Source of the DNA: Microbacteriaceae bacterium
GTDB lineage: Bacteria; Actinomycetota; Actinomycetes; Actinomycetales; Microbacteriaceae
Reading direction: 5' to 3'
DNA: 64,000 bases
NCBI GenBank assembly: GCA_027487865.1
Contig: JAIYCT010000007.1
Location: forward strand, 248,001-312,000
Of this stretch, positions 1 to 8,403 are shown piece after piece (position 1 is the first letter of the stretch; the number at the start of each line of letters is the position of its first letter). The notes below the pieces were generated by a model that saw nothing but the letters and a program-made list of their open reading frames with translations, was not told the DNA's origin and did not search any database. The translations under genes were made by a program, and so were the position numbers.

Positions 1-554
1 TTGTCATGGGCGAAGGTGCCGGAGCTCTTGTGCTTGAACCACTGGAATCCGCTTTGGCGCGTGGCGCAAAGATCTACTGCGAGATCGTAGGCGGCTCAGT
101 TACCTCTGACGCCTATCACATCACAGCACCAGACCCTGAAGGATCAGGAGCTGCCCGTGCTGTGCTAGCGGCGCTGGCCCAGGCTGGAGCAGACATCAAG
201 GATGTTGAGCACGTTAATGCCCACGCTACTTCCACTCCGGTTGGCGATATCGCTGAATACACCGCAATCAAGCGAGTCTTTGGTGATCACACCCAAAACC
301 TAATTGTTGCCGCAACTAAGTCAGCTACCGGTCACCTGCTCGGTGGTGCTGGAGCCATCGAAGCTGTATTCACAATCTTGGCCCTGAGTCAGCAGATGGC
401 TCCCCCAACGATCAACCTGGACAACCAAGACCCTGCGATTGATCTGAATGTTCCTCGAACGCCAACCAAGCTGGGCCGCCGTGATGCAATTGCAATCAGC
501 AACAGTTTTGGATTCGGCGGCCACAACGCAGTATTGGCGTTTAGGAACGTCTAG
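1..554 (+). CDS. fabF: 3-oxoacyl-ACP synthase II (KAS II), 3' part only
   Basis: This is the C-terminal part of a condensing enzyme of type II fatty acid synthesis, which adds malonyl-ACP units to a growing acyl-ACP. The window edge cuts the gene: the frame is open from base 3, so the catalytic Cys half is missing. The visible part carries the two His-containing active-site motifs of the family, HVNAHATSTPVGD (about base 213) and KSATGHLLGGAGAIEA (about base 320), and the family's C-terminal GFGGHNA. The stop codon TAG overlaps the stop of the convergent DUF3145 gene within one CTAG. KAS II is more likely than KAS I because of the actinobacterial fabF/DUF3145 neighbourhood. Confidence 0.95.
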   Translation, partial: VMGEGAGALVLEPLESALARGAKIYCEIVGGSVTSDAYHITAPDPEGSGAARAVLAALAQAGADIKDVEHVNAHATSTPVGDIAEYTAIKRVFGDHTQNLIVAATKSATGHLLGGAGAIEAVFTILALSQQMAPPTINLDNQDPAIDLNVPRTPTKLGRRDAIAISNSFGFGGHNAVLAFRNV

Positions 555-1015
555 ACGGCTCTAGGAAGCGCTATCGCGTATTCCGCGACCTTTCTATAGG
601 GCTCTACCAAATCAAGCCATGGAACGCCTGTAAGGCGTCTAAACCCTCGCGAGAAATCAGATAAGTTTCCACGAGTCTCTAAAAGCAAATGCTCTAACTG
701 GCCAACTCGAAGAACTACCTCACCAGCCTGATCAAACTCGTTTCTGCACACCCCGAGCGATGGGTGGTGAAGATAGCGCTCTGAGTAGTCAGCGAAGCTA
801 TTCAGCTCAAAGGTGGCCTTGGTCTTCGCCAGCGATGAGACAAGTTGTGGGATTAGATCGTCCGTGAGTTCTGCCTGGATTCGAAGCTGCACGGTGTTCA
901 CTTCAAGCGGTTGACCGTAGAAGGATCCGGATACGCCAAACTCGGCCAAAATGCTATTGATTTGGCCCATCGCTTCGACGGGTGTGCTAAACACCCATAA
1001 ATCGACGTTTGGCAA
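551..1015 (-). CDS. DUF3145 family protein
   Basis: A 154-residue soluble protein with no signal peptide or membrane segment. The central block SERYLHHPSLGV, followed about ten residues later by a run resembling GEVVLRVGQLEHLL, matches my memory of the actinobacterial DUF3145 family, which usually lies beside fabF as it does here. Its biochemical function is unknown; the location suggests a link to fatty acid synthesis but nothing in the sequence proves it. The start is TTG, preceded by GGAGG three bases upstream. A good promoter lies upstream on the same strand (-35 TTGACA, -10 TATCGT). It is convergent with fabF and divergent from tdk. Confidence 0.75.
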   Translation of the reverse strand: MPNVDLWVFSTPVEAMGQINSILAEFGVSGSFYGQPLEVNTVQLRIQAELTDDLIPQLVSSLAKTKATFELNSFADYSERYLHHPSLGVCRNEFDQAGEVVLRVGQLEHLLLETRGNLSDFSRGFRRLTGVPWLDLVEPYRKVAEYAIALPRAV

Positions 1016-1065
1016 CTTCCTCCGATCCAGATCCGTCTTCCCCTACGTTCTGAACCGGTTTAGGA

Positions 1066-1095
1066 ACGATAAACCCAAACCCTGAGATTTGTCAA
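1066..1095 (-). promoter_or_regulatory. promoter of the DUF3145 gene
   Basis: On the minus strand there is a perfect -35 hexamer TTGACA (1090-1095), an 18-base spacer and a -10 hexamer TATCGT (1066-1071). Transcription would begin near 1059, about 44 bases before the TTG start. The -35 sits inside the inverted repeat at 1082-1105. Confidence 0.55.
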
Positions 1096-1105
1096 ACAAT
1101 CTCAG
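1082..1105. promoter_or_regulatory. inverted repeat between the DUF3145 and tdk starts
   Basis: CTGAGATT and AATCTCAG form a perfect 8-bp inverted repeat separated by 8 bases. It covers the -35 of the leftward promoter and lies 25 bases before the tdk start, so it could be an operator acting on both genes or an RNA hairpin in the tdk leader. The regulator is unknown. Confidence 0.4.
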
Positions 1106-1129
1106 CTATCTCTCCTAGGATTTCTAGCG

Positions 1130-1723
1130 ATGAGCAAACTATATTTCCGCTTCGGGGCAATGAACTCGGGCAAGAGCACTTCGCTACTCCAAGCAGCATT
1201 CAACTACGAGGAGCGCTCCCAGCATGTCTTGCTCACCAAGCCAGCGATTGACTCCAAAGGTGACCGCAGCATCGTTTCGCGCCTGGGGGTTACCCGCCAG
1301 GTTGATTTTCTAGTAGAGCCAAAGCAAAACCTCCGCACGTTATTTGCCGAGCACGTGACAGCATTCAAGAAAGAGTCCGGCGAGTCAATTGCTTGCCTGC
1401 TGATCGATGAAGCGCAGTTTCTAACCCGCGAGCAGGTTGACCAGTGCCTTGAGATAGCGGTCCTCGATGGTGTTCCGGTTTTGGCTTATGGGATCCGCAC
1501 AGACTTCAGAACAGAAGCATTTCCAGGCTCAATGAGGCTTTTGGAAATCGCGCACTCGCTGGAGGAGCTTAAGACGATTTGTCGTTGCGGTCGCAAGGCG
1601 ATGTTCAACGCCCGATTGCTAAACGGAGAATTCACCTTCGATGGAGACCAGGTTGCCATCGATGGCGACAAGGTCTCTTACGAATCACTCTGCGCAAGTT
1701 GCTACCTAGAAAAGCGCAACTAA
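1130..1723 (+). CDS. tdk: thymidine kinase
   Basis: Cytosolic type II (TK1-like) thymidine kinase, which phosphorylates thymidine to dTMP with ATP in nucleoside salvage. The 197 residues are the normal length. Visible motifs are the P-loop GAMNSGKST (residues 9-17), the Walker B-like LLIDEAQF (about 90-97, holding the likely catalytic Glu94), the lasso region around FRTEAFPGS (127-134) and four zinc-binding Cys (151, 153, 188, 191). The start is ATG with AGGA nine bases upstream. It is convergent with the pullulanase gene, 14 bases away, with no terminator hairpin seen between them. Confidence 0.95.
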   Translation: MSKLYFRFGAMNSGKSTSLLQAAFNYEERSQHVLLTKPAIDSKGDRSIVSRLGVTRQVDFLVEPKQNLRTLFAEHVTAFKKESGESIACLLIDEAQFLTREQVDQCLEIAVLDGVPVLAYGIRTDFRTEAFPGSMRLLEIAHSLEELKTICRCGRKAMFNARLLNGEFTFDGDQVAIDGDKVSYESLCASCYLEKRN

Positions 1724-1737
1724 CTAAACCCTAAGAA

Positions 1738-4311
1738 TTACTTTCCGATTGACAGCACCATCGTTGATTGAGCCGGGACAGTAATCGAACCAATGGCCTT
1801 AGTGGTTCGAATACCGGTCGCCTTCGCGACGAGCCCCTCCGCCAAGACTTTCCAGGCACCGCTCACGGGAAGCTTCACCACTTTTGCAACCTTCGCTGCG
1901 TTGTGGATTACGAATACTCGCTTAGCGCCATTGGTCTGCTTCGAGGCATCCAGCGAGTAGGCAATCAGATCCTCAGGGGTGCTGCTGAACTTCATCCCCT
2001 TGATTACATCGGTCGCTTTACTCATTCTGAAAGCTGGGTTCGCTTTACGAATAGCAATTAAACCCTTGAAGTAACTCACCATGTCTTTATTCTTGGCAGC
2101 CTCATCCCACTTCAGGGAGTTGACGCTATCTGGTGATTTATAGGAGTTCTCATCCCCACCCTTTGTCCTCATGAACTCTTGCCCAGCGTGAATAAATGGC
2201 ACGCCCTGTGCAAGAATCGCCGTTGATGAAGCTAGAGCAAAGACCCTCTTACGTTCCGCTGATGTTGAGTTGGGCATCGAGACTACGAGCTTGTCGAACA
2301 GCGTTAGATTGTCGTGCGCCTCAACATAGCTAACCGACTGATCAGGATTCAAAGGACCCCATGAACCACGAATCTTGGTTCCCGATGCGGTTTCTCCAGT
2401 GATTCCCTCCATAACCTGCACCTTGAGCGAGTTGCGACCTGATGCCCACCCGTTTTCGAGTGGCTTGAAAACATCACCCTTTAGCCCGTCTCGGATCCCA
2501 TCGTTGAAGTGGGCGATTCTAGGCATTTTGAATGCATTAACCTGATTGGCCTTCTGACTCGGTGCAAGTTTGTTGCCCATCTGCCAGCCCTCACCAATGA
2601 TCAGGAAGGTGTTATCGATTTTGTCGACACCGACTCGGACTTGGTTCATGGTGTCTACATCAATAATGCCCATTAGGTCATATCTAAAGCCGTCGAGTTT
2701 GTACTCACTGGCCCAGTAGAGCGAGCTTTCGACAATGAACTTTCGTGCCATTGATCGGTCTGACGCGACTTCATTTCCAACGCCGGTGCCATTTGCAAAT
2801 GTGCCATCCGCCTCTTTGCGGAAGAAGTAACCGGGGACCAGCTTCTCAAAGCTGTGGCTACCGGCATCAAACACGTGATTGTAGACAACGTCCATCACCA
2901 CACGAATGCCCCTTGAGTGCAAGTACTGGATGGTTTGCTTGAGCTCAGTAATACGGTTCAGCGGGTCCGCTGGCTTTGTGGAGTAGGAACCCTCTGGGAC
3001 ATTGAAATTTAGTGGATCATAACCCCAGTTGAATTGATCGTTGCGAGATTCGTCCACGGTCTTGTAGTCGTAAATTGGCAACAGCTGAAGGTGAGTGATT
3101 CCAAGATCCACGATCGCATCAACACCGGTCTTGGTTTTGCCATCGGACGCTTTAGTGCCAGCCTCGGTGAGACCTAGGAACTTGCCCTTCTGAGCCACGT
3201 TGCTACTGGAATCAACGGAGAGGTCTCTGACGTGAAGTTCATAGAAGACAGCATCGGTTGCCAAGCCTGAGAACGCAGGCTTGGAGTGGTTGAGCCAACC
3301 GGCTGGGTTGGTCTTAGCAGCATCGAAGACCACACCCTTGGTGCCGTTGATGGTGGCAGCCTTCGCGTAGGGATCCACAGCTTCCACCAGTCGATCGCCC
3401 AACTTCACTTGGAAGTTGTAAATCGTCAAGTGCTGATCACCGGTCAGGGTAGCCACCCAGGTGCCATTTACAGACTTGGTCATCGGGATTGTCTGACCCG
3501 CAACCTTCTCAGAATCGTTGGCATAGACCAAGAGATCCGCTGCCGAAGCAGTAGGTGCCCAGACTCGGAACGAGGTAGCTGACGCAGTGTAGGTGAATCC
3601 TAGATCTGTCCCTGGATAGTGGAATACCTTTTCAAACTCTGCACTGGCATAAAGGTCTCCCAGTTCCGCTGTCGCCGAACCATAAACCGGGTGGGAGACA
3701 GCCAAAGGGCCATCAAGAGCAAAGTCGGACGCAAGAGTCAACAGAACTCGATTGGATGAGGTCGCACCGGTTGGGATGCTAGTGATTGAAGAAACAGCGA
3801 GAGGCTTCGAACCTGAGGTAACGCTAAGGCTTGAAGAGATCTCTGCCACTGAGGCTGCCCTATTTAGCGAAACTTCAATTGTTTTGAATGTCCTGGCCGT
3901 GGCGGTTACGAGCTTTGTAGTGATGCTCGGCTTTGACTGGTACAAAGTGGCATCCGACTGAACAATCCAAATCTCTGCTTTACCATCTTTGAAAGTCTTG
4001 ATGAAACGATCTTCTGCCACATCTTTAGACAACCACTCGCCGAGGCGCACGATGATTCCAATCTCGTCAACCGATCCGGTTCCTGGCACTTTTACCTTGG
4101 CAACTTTTCCAAAAGAGTCATCTTCGGTGAAGGAGTAGGCGGATCCATTGCCGCCTTTTGGCCATAGCCAAAGATTCCAGTCCTTATAGTCCGCGTCGAA
4201 GCGGTGGTAGTGGATGGTTAGCTCAGTGCTTTCAGGGAGGGCCACCGCTGACGGGCTCGCTGTCAAAACCGCCGTTAGAAGGGCTAAAAGACCTGCTAGA
4301 AACTTACGCAT
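1738..4311 (-). CDS. pulA: secreted pullulanase-type debranching enzyme (GH13)
   Basis: An 857-residue enzyme expected to hydrolyse alpha-1,6 branches of pullulan, glycogen or starch outside the cell. It begins with a signal peptide (residues 1-25, ending SAVA). A carbohydrate-binding PUD/CBM41-like domain follows (about 30-130, with NLWLWPKG), then a CBM48-like module (about 235-330) and the GH13 barrel. Catalytic residues can be placed at Asp545 (FRYDLMG), Glu574 (GEGW) and Asp667 (EAHDN). The pullulanase hallmark YNHVF is present. No LPxTG sorting signal or C-terminal anchor is seen, so release or loose association is likely. The start is ATG with GGAG five bases upstream. It is a single-gene unit. 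Confidence 0.92.
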   Translation of the reverse strand: MRKFLAGLLALLTAVLTASPSAVALPESTELTIHYHRFDADYKDWNLWLWPKGGNGSAYSFTEDDSFGKVAKVKVPGTGSVDEIGIIVRLGEWLSKDVAEDRFIKTFKDGKAEIWIVQSDATLYQSKPSITTKLVTATARTFKTIEVSLNRAASVAEISSSLSVTSGSKPLAVSSITSIPTGATSSNRVLLTLASDFALDGPLAVSHPVYGSATAELGDLYASAEFEKVFHYPGTDLGFTYTASATSFRVWAPTASAADLLVYANDSEKVAGQTIPMTKSVNGTWVATLTGDQHLTIYNFQVKLGDRLVEAVDPYAKAATINGTKGVVFDAAKTNPAGWLNHSKPAFSGLATDAVFYELHVRDLSVDSSSNVAQKGKFLGLTEAGTKASDGKTKTGVDAIVDLGITHLQLLPIYDYKTVDESRNDQFNWGYDPLNFNVPEGSYSTKPADPLNRITELKQTIQYLHSRGIRVVMDVVYNHVFDAGSHSFEKLVPGYFFRKEADGTFANGTGVGNEVASDRSMARKFIVESSLYWASEYKLDGFRYDLMGIIDVDTMNQVRVGVDKIDNTFLIIGEGWQMGNKLAPSQKANQVNAFKMPRIAHFNDGIRDGLKGDVFKPLENGWASGRNSLKVQVMEGITGETASGTKIRGSWGPLNPDQSVSYVEAHDNLTLFDKLVVSMPNSTSAERKRVFALASSTAILAQGVPFIHAGQEFMRTKGGDENSYKSPDSVNSLKWDEAAKNKDMVSYFKGLIAIRKANPAFRMSKATDVIKGMKFSSTPEDLIAYSLDASKQTNGAKRVFVIHNAAKVAKVVKLPVSGAWKVLAEGLVAKATGIRTTKAIGSITVPAQSTMVLSIGK

Positions 4312-4374
4312 TGGGACTCCATTCCTGAATTCAACCCTAGCAATCAGCTCAATTCAACATCCGACCGTCGAGCC

Positions 4375-4395
4375 CTAGTCGATAACGTTTGCCTA
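4375..4395. promoter_or_regulatory. possible LacI-type operator upstream of pullulanase
   Basis: The minus strand reads GGCAAACGTTATCG about 70-80 bases before the pullulanase start. An AAACGTTA core centred on CG resembles operators of LacI-family sugar regulators. The symmetry is imperfect and no regulator gene is nearby, so this is only a suggestion. Confidence 0.2.
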
Positions 4396-4418
4396 ACAAG
4401 GCCGAGGGCTAAGAACCA

Positions 4419-5036
4419 CTACTTCTTGGCGGAATTTACCTTTTCGAAAATAGCGCGTCCGACCAAGAACAATACGAAAACTGCGATCGCCGAGTAAGCA
4501 ACGATATCAATTACATTCGAGAACTCTTCGGCAGCCGACCAGTTTTCTCCCAACACAAATCCAGTGGTGATCCAAATGCTGTTCCAGATGCCACTGCCAA
4601 GAGCGGTGAAGAGAATGAATACCCACAGCTTCATTTTGGTCAGTCCCGCCGGGATGCTTACCAATGAGCGAATGATGGGAATAAGTCTCCCAAAGAAAAC
4701 CAGTGCCTTGCCATAGCGAGTGAACCAGTGCAAAGTCTTGTGGATGTCTGACTCCTTTAGACCGACAAACTTCCCAAACTTACGAGTCAAACCAAAGACG
4801 CGGTCTTCCCCTATTGCCTTTGCGACGAAATACAGAAAAAGCGCACCTAGCACCGAAGCAAGGGTGGTCACTGCTATCGCTCCCTCAATCAAGAAGCGTC
4901 CCTCGGAAACATTGAATCCGGTTAACAACAGCACTAGCTCGGAAGGGATCGGGACCACTATCACTTCGATCGCGATCAGCAGCGCAGCTCCCCAAAGACC
5001 GATTGAGCCAATGAGGCCAACCGCAAATTCAACCAA
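4419..5036 (-). CDS. DedA family inner-membrane protein
   Basis: A 205-residue polytopic membrane protein of the DedA/SNARE-associated (VTT) family; members act in membrane homeostasis, with lipid-carrier translocation shown for some. Family signatures are an N-terminal PIPSELVLLLTGF segment and the FFGRLIPIIRSLVSIPAGLTKM segment with its conserved Gly-Arg and Arg. Several hydrophobic helices follow, with a short basic tail. The start is TTG, with AAGGGG six bases upstream. tRNA-Met(CAT) ends 21 bases upstream on the same strand without a visible terminator, so the two may share a transcript. The substrate cannot be told from the sequence. Confidence 0.88.
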   Translation of the reverse strand: MVEFAVGLIGSIGLWGAALLIAIEVIVVPIPSELVLLLTGFNVSEGRFLIEGAIAVTTLASVLGALFLYFVAKAIGEDRVFGLTRKFGKFVGLKESDIHKTLHWFTRYGKALVFFGRLIPIIRSLVSIPAGLTKMKLWVFILFTALGSGIWNSIWITTGFVLGENWSAAEEFSNVIDIVAYSAIAVFVLFLVGRAIFEKVNSAKK

Positions 5037-5057
5037 GGAACACCCCTTATCGATGTT

Positions 5058-5134
5058 TGGTGGGGCGTGCGGGACTTGAACCCGCGACCGACGGATTATG
5101 AGTCCGCTGCTCTAACCGGCTGAGCTAACGCCCC
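5058..5134 (-). tRNA. tRNA-Met (CAT), probably elongator, CCA encoded
   Basis: The reverse complement folds into a full cloverleaf with a 7-bp acceptor stem (GGGGCGT/ACGCCCC), a GCGGA/TCCGT anticodon stem, loop CTCATAA (anticodon CAT) and a GGTTCAAGTCC T-arm. The discriminator A is followed by an encoded CCA. Base 1 pairs with base 72 and the anticodon stem lacks the three G-C pairs of an initiator, so it is not tRNA-fMet. A tRNA-Ile2 read as AUA after lysidine modification cannot be excluded. Confidence 0.9.
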
Positions 5135-5155
5135 ATGCGATGTGAGTAAGTCTAA

Positions 5156-6577
5156 CTATTTACGCTTACGTTTGATTCGTTTCGCGGCTTCGCTGATCTG
5201 CTCTTTAATCTCATCCTTGAAATCACTTAGCTGCTCGCTGACTTCTTCGCGAACTTCGTTCAGCTTTTCCAAAGCGTCCTGGGACATGTCTTCTGCTCGG
5301 CGACCAATCTCGACAGCGCTGTGGCGCCAGCTCTCTAATCGAGAACTAATCGCCTCGTTTAGTTTTCCAATTGGCTCCATGTAGTCAGGAGAGTTGTCAT
5401 CAGTGGTCGAACTCTCGTCGCGAATACCGACGTAGAGGTTCTCAAAGATCCGGATGGTTCGCTCGATGTCATGGGATTGGATTAGGTGCAGGCTGTTCTC
5501 GCTCAAGCGATTGAGTTCCTGCTGATCCGCATTCAGGATGCGTCTCAGACGATCCGCAAGGGCATCTGCATCATCAGGCGGGAAAAGGTAACCATTGTCG
5601 CCATCGTGAACCAGGTGCGGAAGCGCCATTGCATCAGCTGCAATCACCGGGCGGCCGGAAGCCATGGCCTCCATGGTGGCAATCGACTGCAGCTCTGCAA
5701 TCGAAGGCATCACAAACGCCGTGCAGCGCTCATAGGCGGCAGGAAGATCTTGGTCTGAGATGTGACCGGTAAAGATAACTCGATCCGCAATCCCAAGCTG
5801 GGTGGCGAGTCTGGAAAGGTTATCCCGCTCTCCGCCATCACCTACAAGCTCCACGATGACGTTTGGGTGCTCGGTTAGCTTTGCAACCGCCTGCAACAAG
5901 ATGTGAATTCGCTTCTCGTCATCTAGGCGACCCAGGAAAAGAAAACGCGGATTCCTGTTGTCTGTCGGAGTCTCATTAGCGAATCTGGAGGCATCGATGC
6001 CACAGCTAATCGCAAGCACGCCGGTGACACCAGCCGCACTCTCCAAAAGCTCGGCAGCGCGCCTGGTGGGGGTTGTCAGGGCGTCCATCTTGCGCAGGAT
6101 ACGACCGGCGTCAGCCCAGGTGATTCGCATGGCGGCCTTGTGAGTGAACTTTGGAAGGAGCGAATACTTGATTAGGTTCTCAGGCATCACGTGGTTGGTC
6201 GCAATCATTCTTAGGCCTGAGCCCTTAGCCGCCTGAATCGCAAAGCGCCCCATCAAAAGATGTGACTGGATGTGGAGCGCGTCAGGCTTGACCTTGCGCA
6301 GGATCCTTCTGATTTCTGAGCTGAGGCCAATTGGCTGAGTCCAGCGAAGTGTTTTGTGCTGAGGGACTCGGTGGCTTCTCATGCGGTGCACCATCATCTG
6401 AGAGCCGTCATGCATCTCAATTCGAGAGCCATGGGAGGAGTCGGTGCTAGCGGCAATAATGTGCACTTCGTGGCCGTGCCTTACAAGCCCAGAAGCGAGG
6501 CGCTCTGCAAACCTTGCGGCGCCATTAATGTCTGGAGCGAAGGTGTCACAAGCCATGACTACCTTGAGTTTTTCCAA
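5156..6577 (-). CDS. GT4-family glycosyltransferase with coiled-coil tail
   Basis: A 473-residue GT-B glycosyltransferase, probably transferring a sugar from a nucleotide donor to a lipid or envelope acceptor; similar actinobacterial enzymes are mannosyltransferases. The N-terminal Rossmann half begins with CDTFAPDINGAARF. The C-terminal half has FLGRLDDEKRI and the donor-binding ELQSIATMEAMASGRPVIA, in which two Glu are spaced as E-x7-E (about residues 295-303). After the catalytic part, roughly the last 75 residues are a charged amphipathic coiled coil ending in KRIKRKRK, which could bind membrane or a partner. The start is TTG with AAGAGG seven bases upstream. It lies 2 bases downstream of the DMT transporter gene, so the two are co-transcribed. 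Confidence 0.85.
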   Translation of the reverse strand: MEKLKVVMACDTFAPDINGAARFAERLASGLVRHGHEVHIIAASTDSSHGSRIEMHDGSQMMVHRMRSHRVPQHKTLRWTQPIGLSSEIRRILRKVKPDALHIQSHLLMGRFAIQAAKGSGLRMIATNHVMPENLIKYSLLPKFTHKAAMRITWADAGRILRKMDALTTPTRRAAELLESAAGVTGVLAISCGIDASRFANETPTDNRNPRFLFLGRLDDEKRIHILLQAVAKLTEHPNVIVELVGDGGERDNLSRLATQLGIADRVIFTGHISDQDLPAAYERCTAFVMPSIAELQSIATMEAMASGRPVIAADAMALPHLVHDGDNGYLFPPDDADALADRLRRILNADQQELNRLSENSLHLIQSHDIERTIRIFENLYVGIRDESSTTDDNSPDYMEPIGKLNEAISSRLESWRHSAVEIGRRAEDMSQDALEKLNEVREEVSEQLSDFKDEIKEQISEAAKRIKRKRK

Positions 6578-6579
6578 CG

Positions 6580-7476
6580 CTAGACCTCTTGTTTATTACT
6601 TAGTTGCGGGTGAACCTTTGAAAGTATTAAAACACCCAAAACGGCAACTAATCCCGATAAAGCGAACCCTAGCACCTGCCCAGCGGATGCGCTTGATGCC
6701 TCTCCCAAGATCACAATTGCGATGCCTACCGCAACCGCGGGGTCAATCACAGTGAGTCCTGCAATCACTAAATCTGGTGGGCCGGCAGCATATGCATTTT
6801 GCACGAACCATCCGCCTAGAGCAGCAGCCGCAAGCAATGCGATTGTCGCGAGCAAAGTCAGCCAGTTGATGTCTCCCTGAATGATGCGCTGAATGACAAC
6901 CTTGGCTAAGGAGGCCACAAAACCATAGAGCACTCCAGCTCCAAAGATGTACTGCAGCGGTCCCACTCGACCCTTTGAGATAGCGAACAGCACACCAAAA
7001 ACCGCAACCACGGCAATTAGCACTCCCACGACCTGCAGCAGCATCGCATCATCCAGCTTTACCTGGGTCGCGCTAGTGGCCGTGAAAAGCACAAAACCAG
7101 ATACCCCAAGCATCGTGATAGCGATTGCTCCAAAGGTTCTGGGGTCAAGCTTGACCTTGTGGATACGGGCATTCAGAATGCTGGTAATTATCAGCGCAAT
7201 TGCACCGATCGGCTGAACGACAATCAGTGGCGCTAGGGCTAGGGCCGATAGCTGAGAGACAATCGCAAGACCCATAAATATGGTTCCCGCAAGCCACCTT
7301 GGGCGACGTAAAAGATCCAAAATTTGTTTGATGTGTAGCGACTTTAGTTTGAGCTGCTTAGGTGCGTGATGTTCGGTTACAGCATCGTTCTGAAACTGCG
7401 CACCGAGTGCCAAAAAGATGGCTCCGACTACCGCAAGTGCAATTGCTATGGGGCGGGCAAGCTCTGGTTCGAACAA
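6580..7476 (-). CDS. DMT (EamA-like) superfamily transporter
   Basis: A hydrophobic protein of about ten transmembrane helices with two similar halves, as in drug/metabolite transporters. The longer open frame to 7596 runs into the divergent def gene. A TTG at 7476, preceded by GGGGAG and directly before the first hydrophobic segment (FEPELARPIAIALAVVG), gives 298 residues and is the preferred start. A long polar loop (about residues 28-50, rich in His and Lys) separates helices one and two. The substrate is unknown. It is upstream of and coupled to the glycosyltransferase gene, so a role in supplying or exporting an envelope intermediate is possible but unproven. Confidence 0.72.
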   Translation of the reverse strand: MFEPELARPIAIALAVVGAIFLALGAQFQNDAVTEHHAPKQLKLKSLHIKQILDLLRRPRWLAGTIFMGLAIVSQLSALALAPLIVVQPIGAIALIITSILNARIHKVKLDPRTFGAIAITMLGVSGFVLFTATSATQVKLDDAMLLQVVGVLIAVVAVFGVLFAISKGRVGPLQYIFGAGVLYGFVASLAKVVIQRIIQGDINWLTLLATIALLAAAALGGWFVQNAYAAGPPDLVIAGLTVIDPAVAVGIAIVILGEASSASAGQVLGFALSGLVAVLGVLILSKVHPQLSNKQEV

Positions 7477-7551
7477 CTGCTCCCCTAACCTAAAGTCCAG
7501 CCATGACAGCCTAAAGCAACAAGTTGTGAATTCCTTGAGTAACCTAAATGC

Positions 7552-8115
7552 GTGTCCATACGCCCAATAGTCATAACCGGTGATCCCGTCCTGCATGCCC
7601 GCGCGAAGGAAGTTTCAGAGATCACCGAGGACATCAAACAGCTTGTTGCGGACATGTATGAAACCATGGCGCTTGCGCCAGGTGTAGGGCTTGCAGCCAC
7701 CCAGGTAGGGGTTGGACTCCGGATCTTTGTTTACGACTGGCACGATGCAGAAGCACACTACCGCGGTGAGGCTATCAACCCCAGCCTCGAGCTTTCAGCC
7801 ATAAGCGATGAGTGGCCAGACGAGGACACCGAATCCGAAGGCTGTCTTTCAATTCCGGGTGAGCGCTACCCCCTCAAGCGAGCCGACAAGGCGATCCTGC
7901 GTGCCACGAATCTTGCGGGCGCCCAGTTCACAGTCGAAGCAAGTGGTTGGCTCGCTCGAATCTTTCAGCACGAATTCGATCACCTCGACGGTTTGCTTTA
8001 CGCGGATCGACTGCTAAAGCCATACCAGCGAGAAATCAAGAAGGTAATCAAATTCGAAGGGTGGGGAGTTCCCGGAGAGAGTTGGACTCCGGGGGTTGAT
8101 TACCTAGAACCCTAG
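7552..8115 (+). CDS. def: peptide deformylase
   Basis: Iron or zinc hydrolase that removes the formyl group from the N-terminal Met of new proteins. All three family motifs are present: GVGLAATQ (44-51), EGCLSIP (96-102, metal ligand Cys98) and HEFDHLDG (140-147, ligands His140 and His144 with catalytic Glu141). The length of 187 residues is normal. The GTG start gives the expected N-terminus SIRPIVITGDPVLH. The gene is divergent from the DMT transporter and its last 12 bases overlap the 3' end of the convergent azlD gene. Confidence 0.95.
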   Translation: MSIRPIVITGDPVLHARAKEVSEITEDIKQLVADMYETMALAPGVGLAATQVGVGLRIFVYDWHDAEAHYRGEAINPSLELSAISDEWPDEDTESEGCLSIPGERYPLKRADKAILRATNLAGAQFTVEASGWLARIFQHEFDHLDGLLYADRLLKPYQREIKKVIKFEGWGVPGESWTPGVDYLEP

Positions 8116-8403
8116 GAGTCTCAAGCCGGCCGCAGTTGCGGCGGCGGCAATGACCACGACGATGTATGGCACTCTCAGCGCAAACAGGATTGCAGCAACG
8201 CCTAGGGCTGGAACACGCGCATCGAACTCGACTTGATTACCGGTGACCAGAGTCTGCACCGCAACCAAAGCAGTCAACAGCACAACCGTGACACGCTCGC
8301 TGAACGCCCTAATGCCATCGGTGATCCACTTTTGAGGAATCAAATAGCCAAGCATTTTCCAGCTAAACACAGCCAGGGAAGCGATGATCACGGTGAGGGT
8401 CAC
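8104..8403 (-). CDS. azlD: AzlD-type branched-chain amino acid transport subunit
   Basis: A 99-residue protein with three or four hydrophobic helices, the small partner of the AzlCD exporter for branched-chain amino acids and related compounds. Size, hydrophobicity pattern and position directly after azlC support the call. The GTG start overlaps the azlC stop in a GTGA tetranucleotide, showing translational coupling. The 3' end overlaps def by 12 bases on the opposite strand. Confidence 0.85.
   Translation of the reverse strand: MTLTVIIASLAVFSWKMLGYLIPQKWITDGIRAFSERVTVVLLTALVAVQTLVTGNQVEFDARVPALGVAAILFALRVPYIVVVIAAAATAAGLRLLGF

Noticed and set aside
5058-5134. tRNA genes as integration sites for a mobile element
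   Set aside because: No integrase, direct repeat of a tRNA end or foreign gene block lies beside any of the three tRNA genes.
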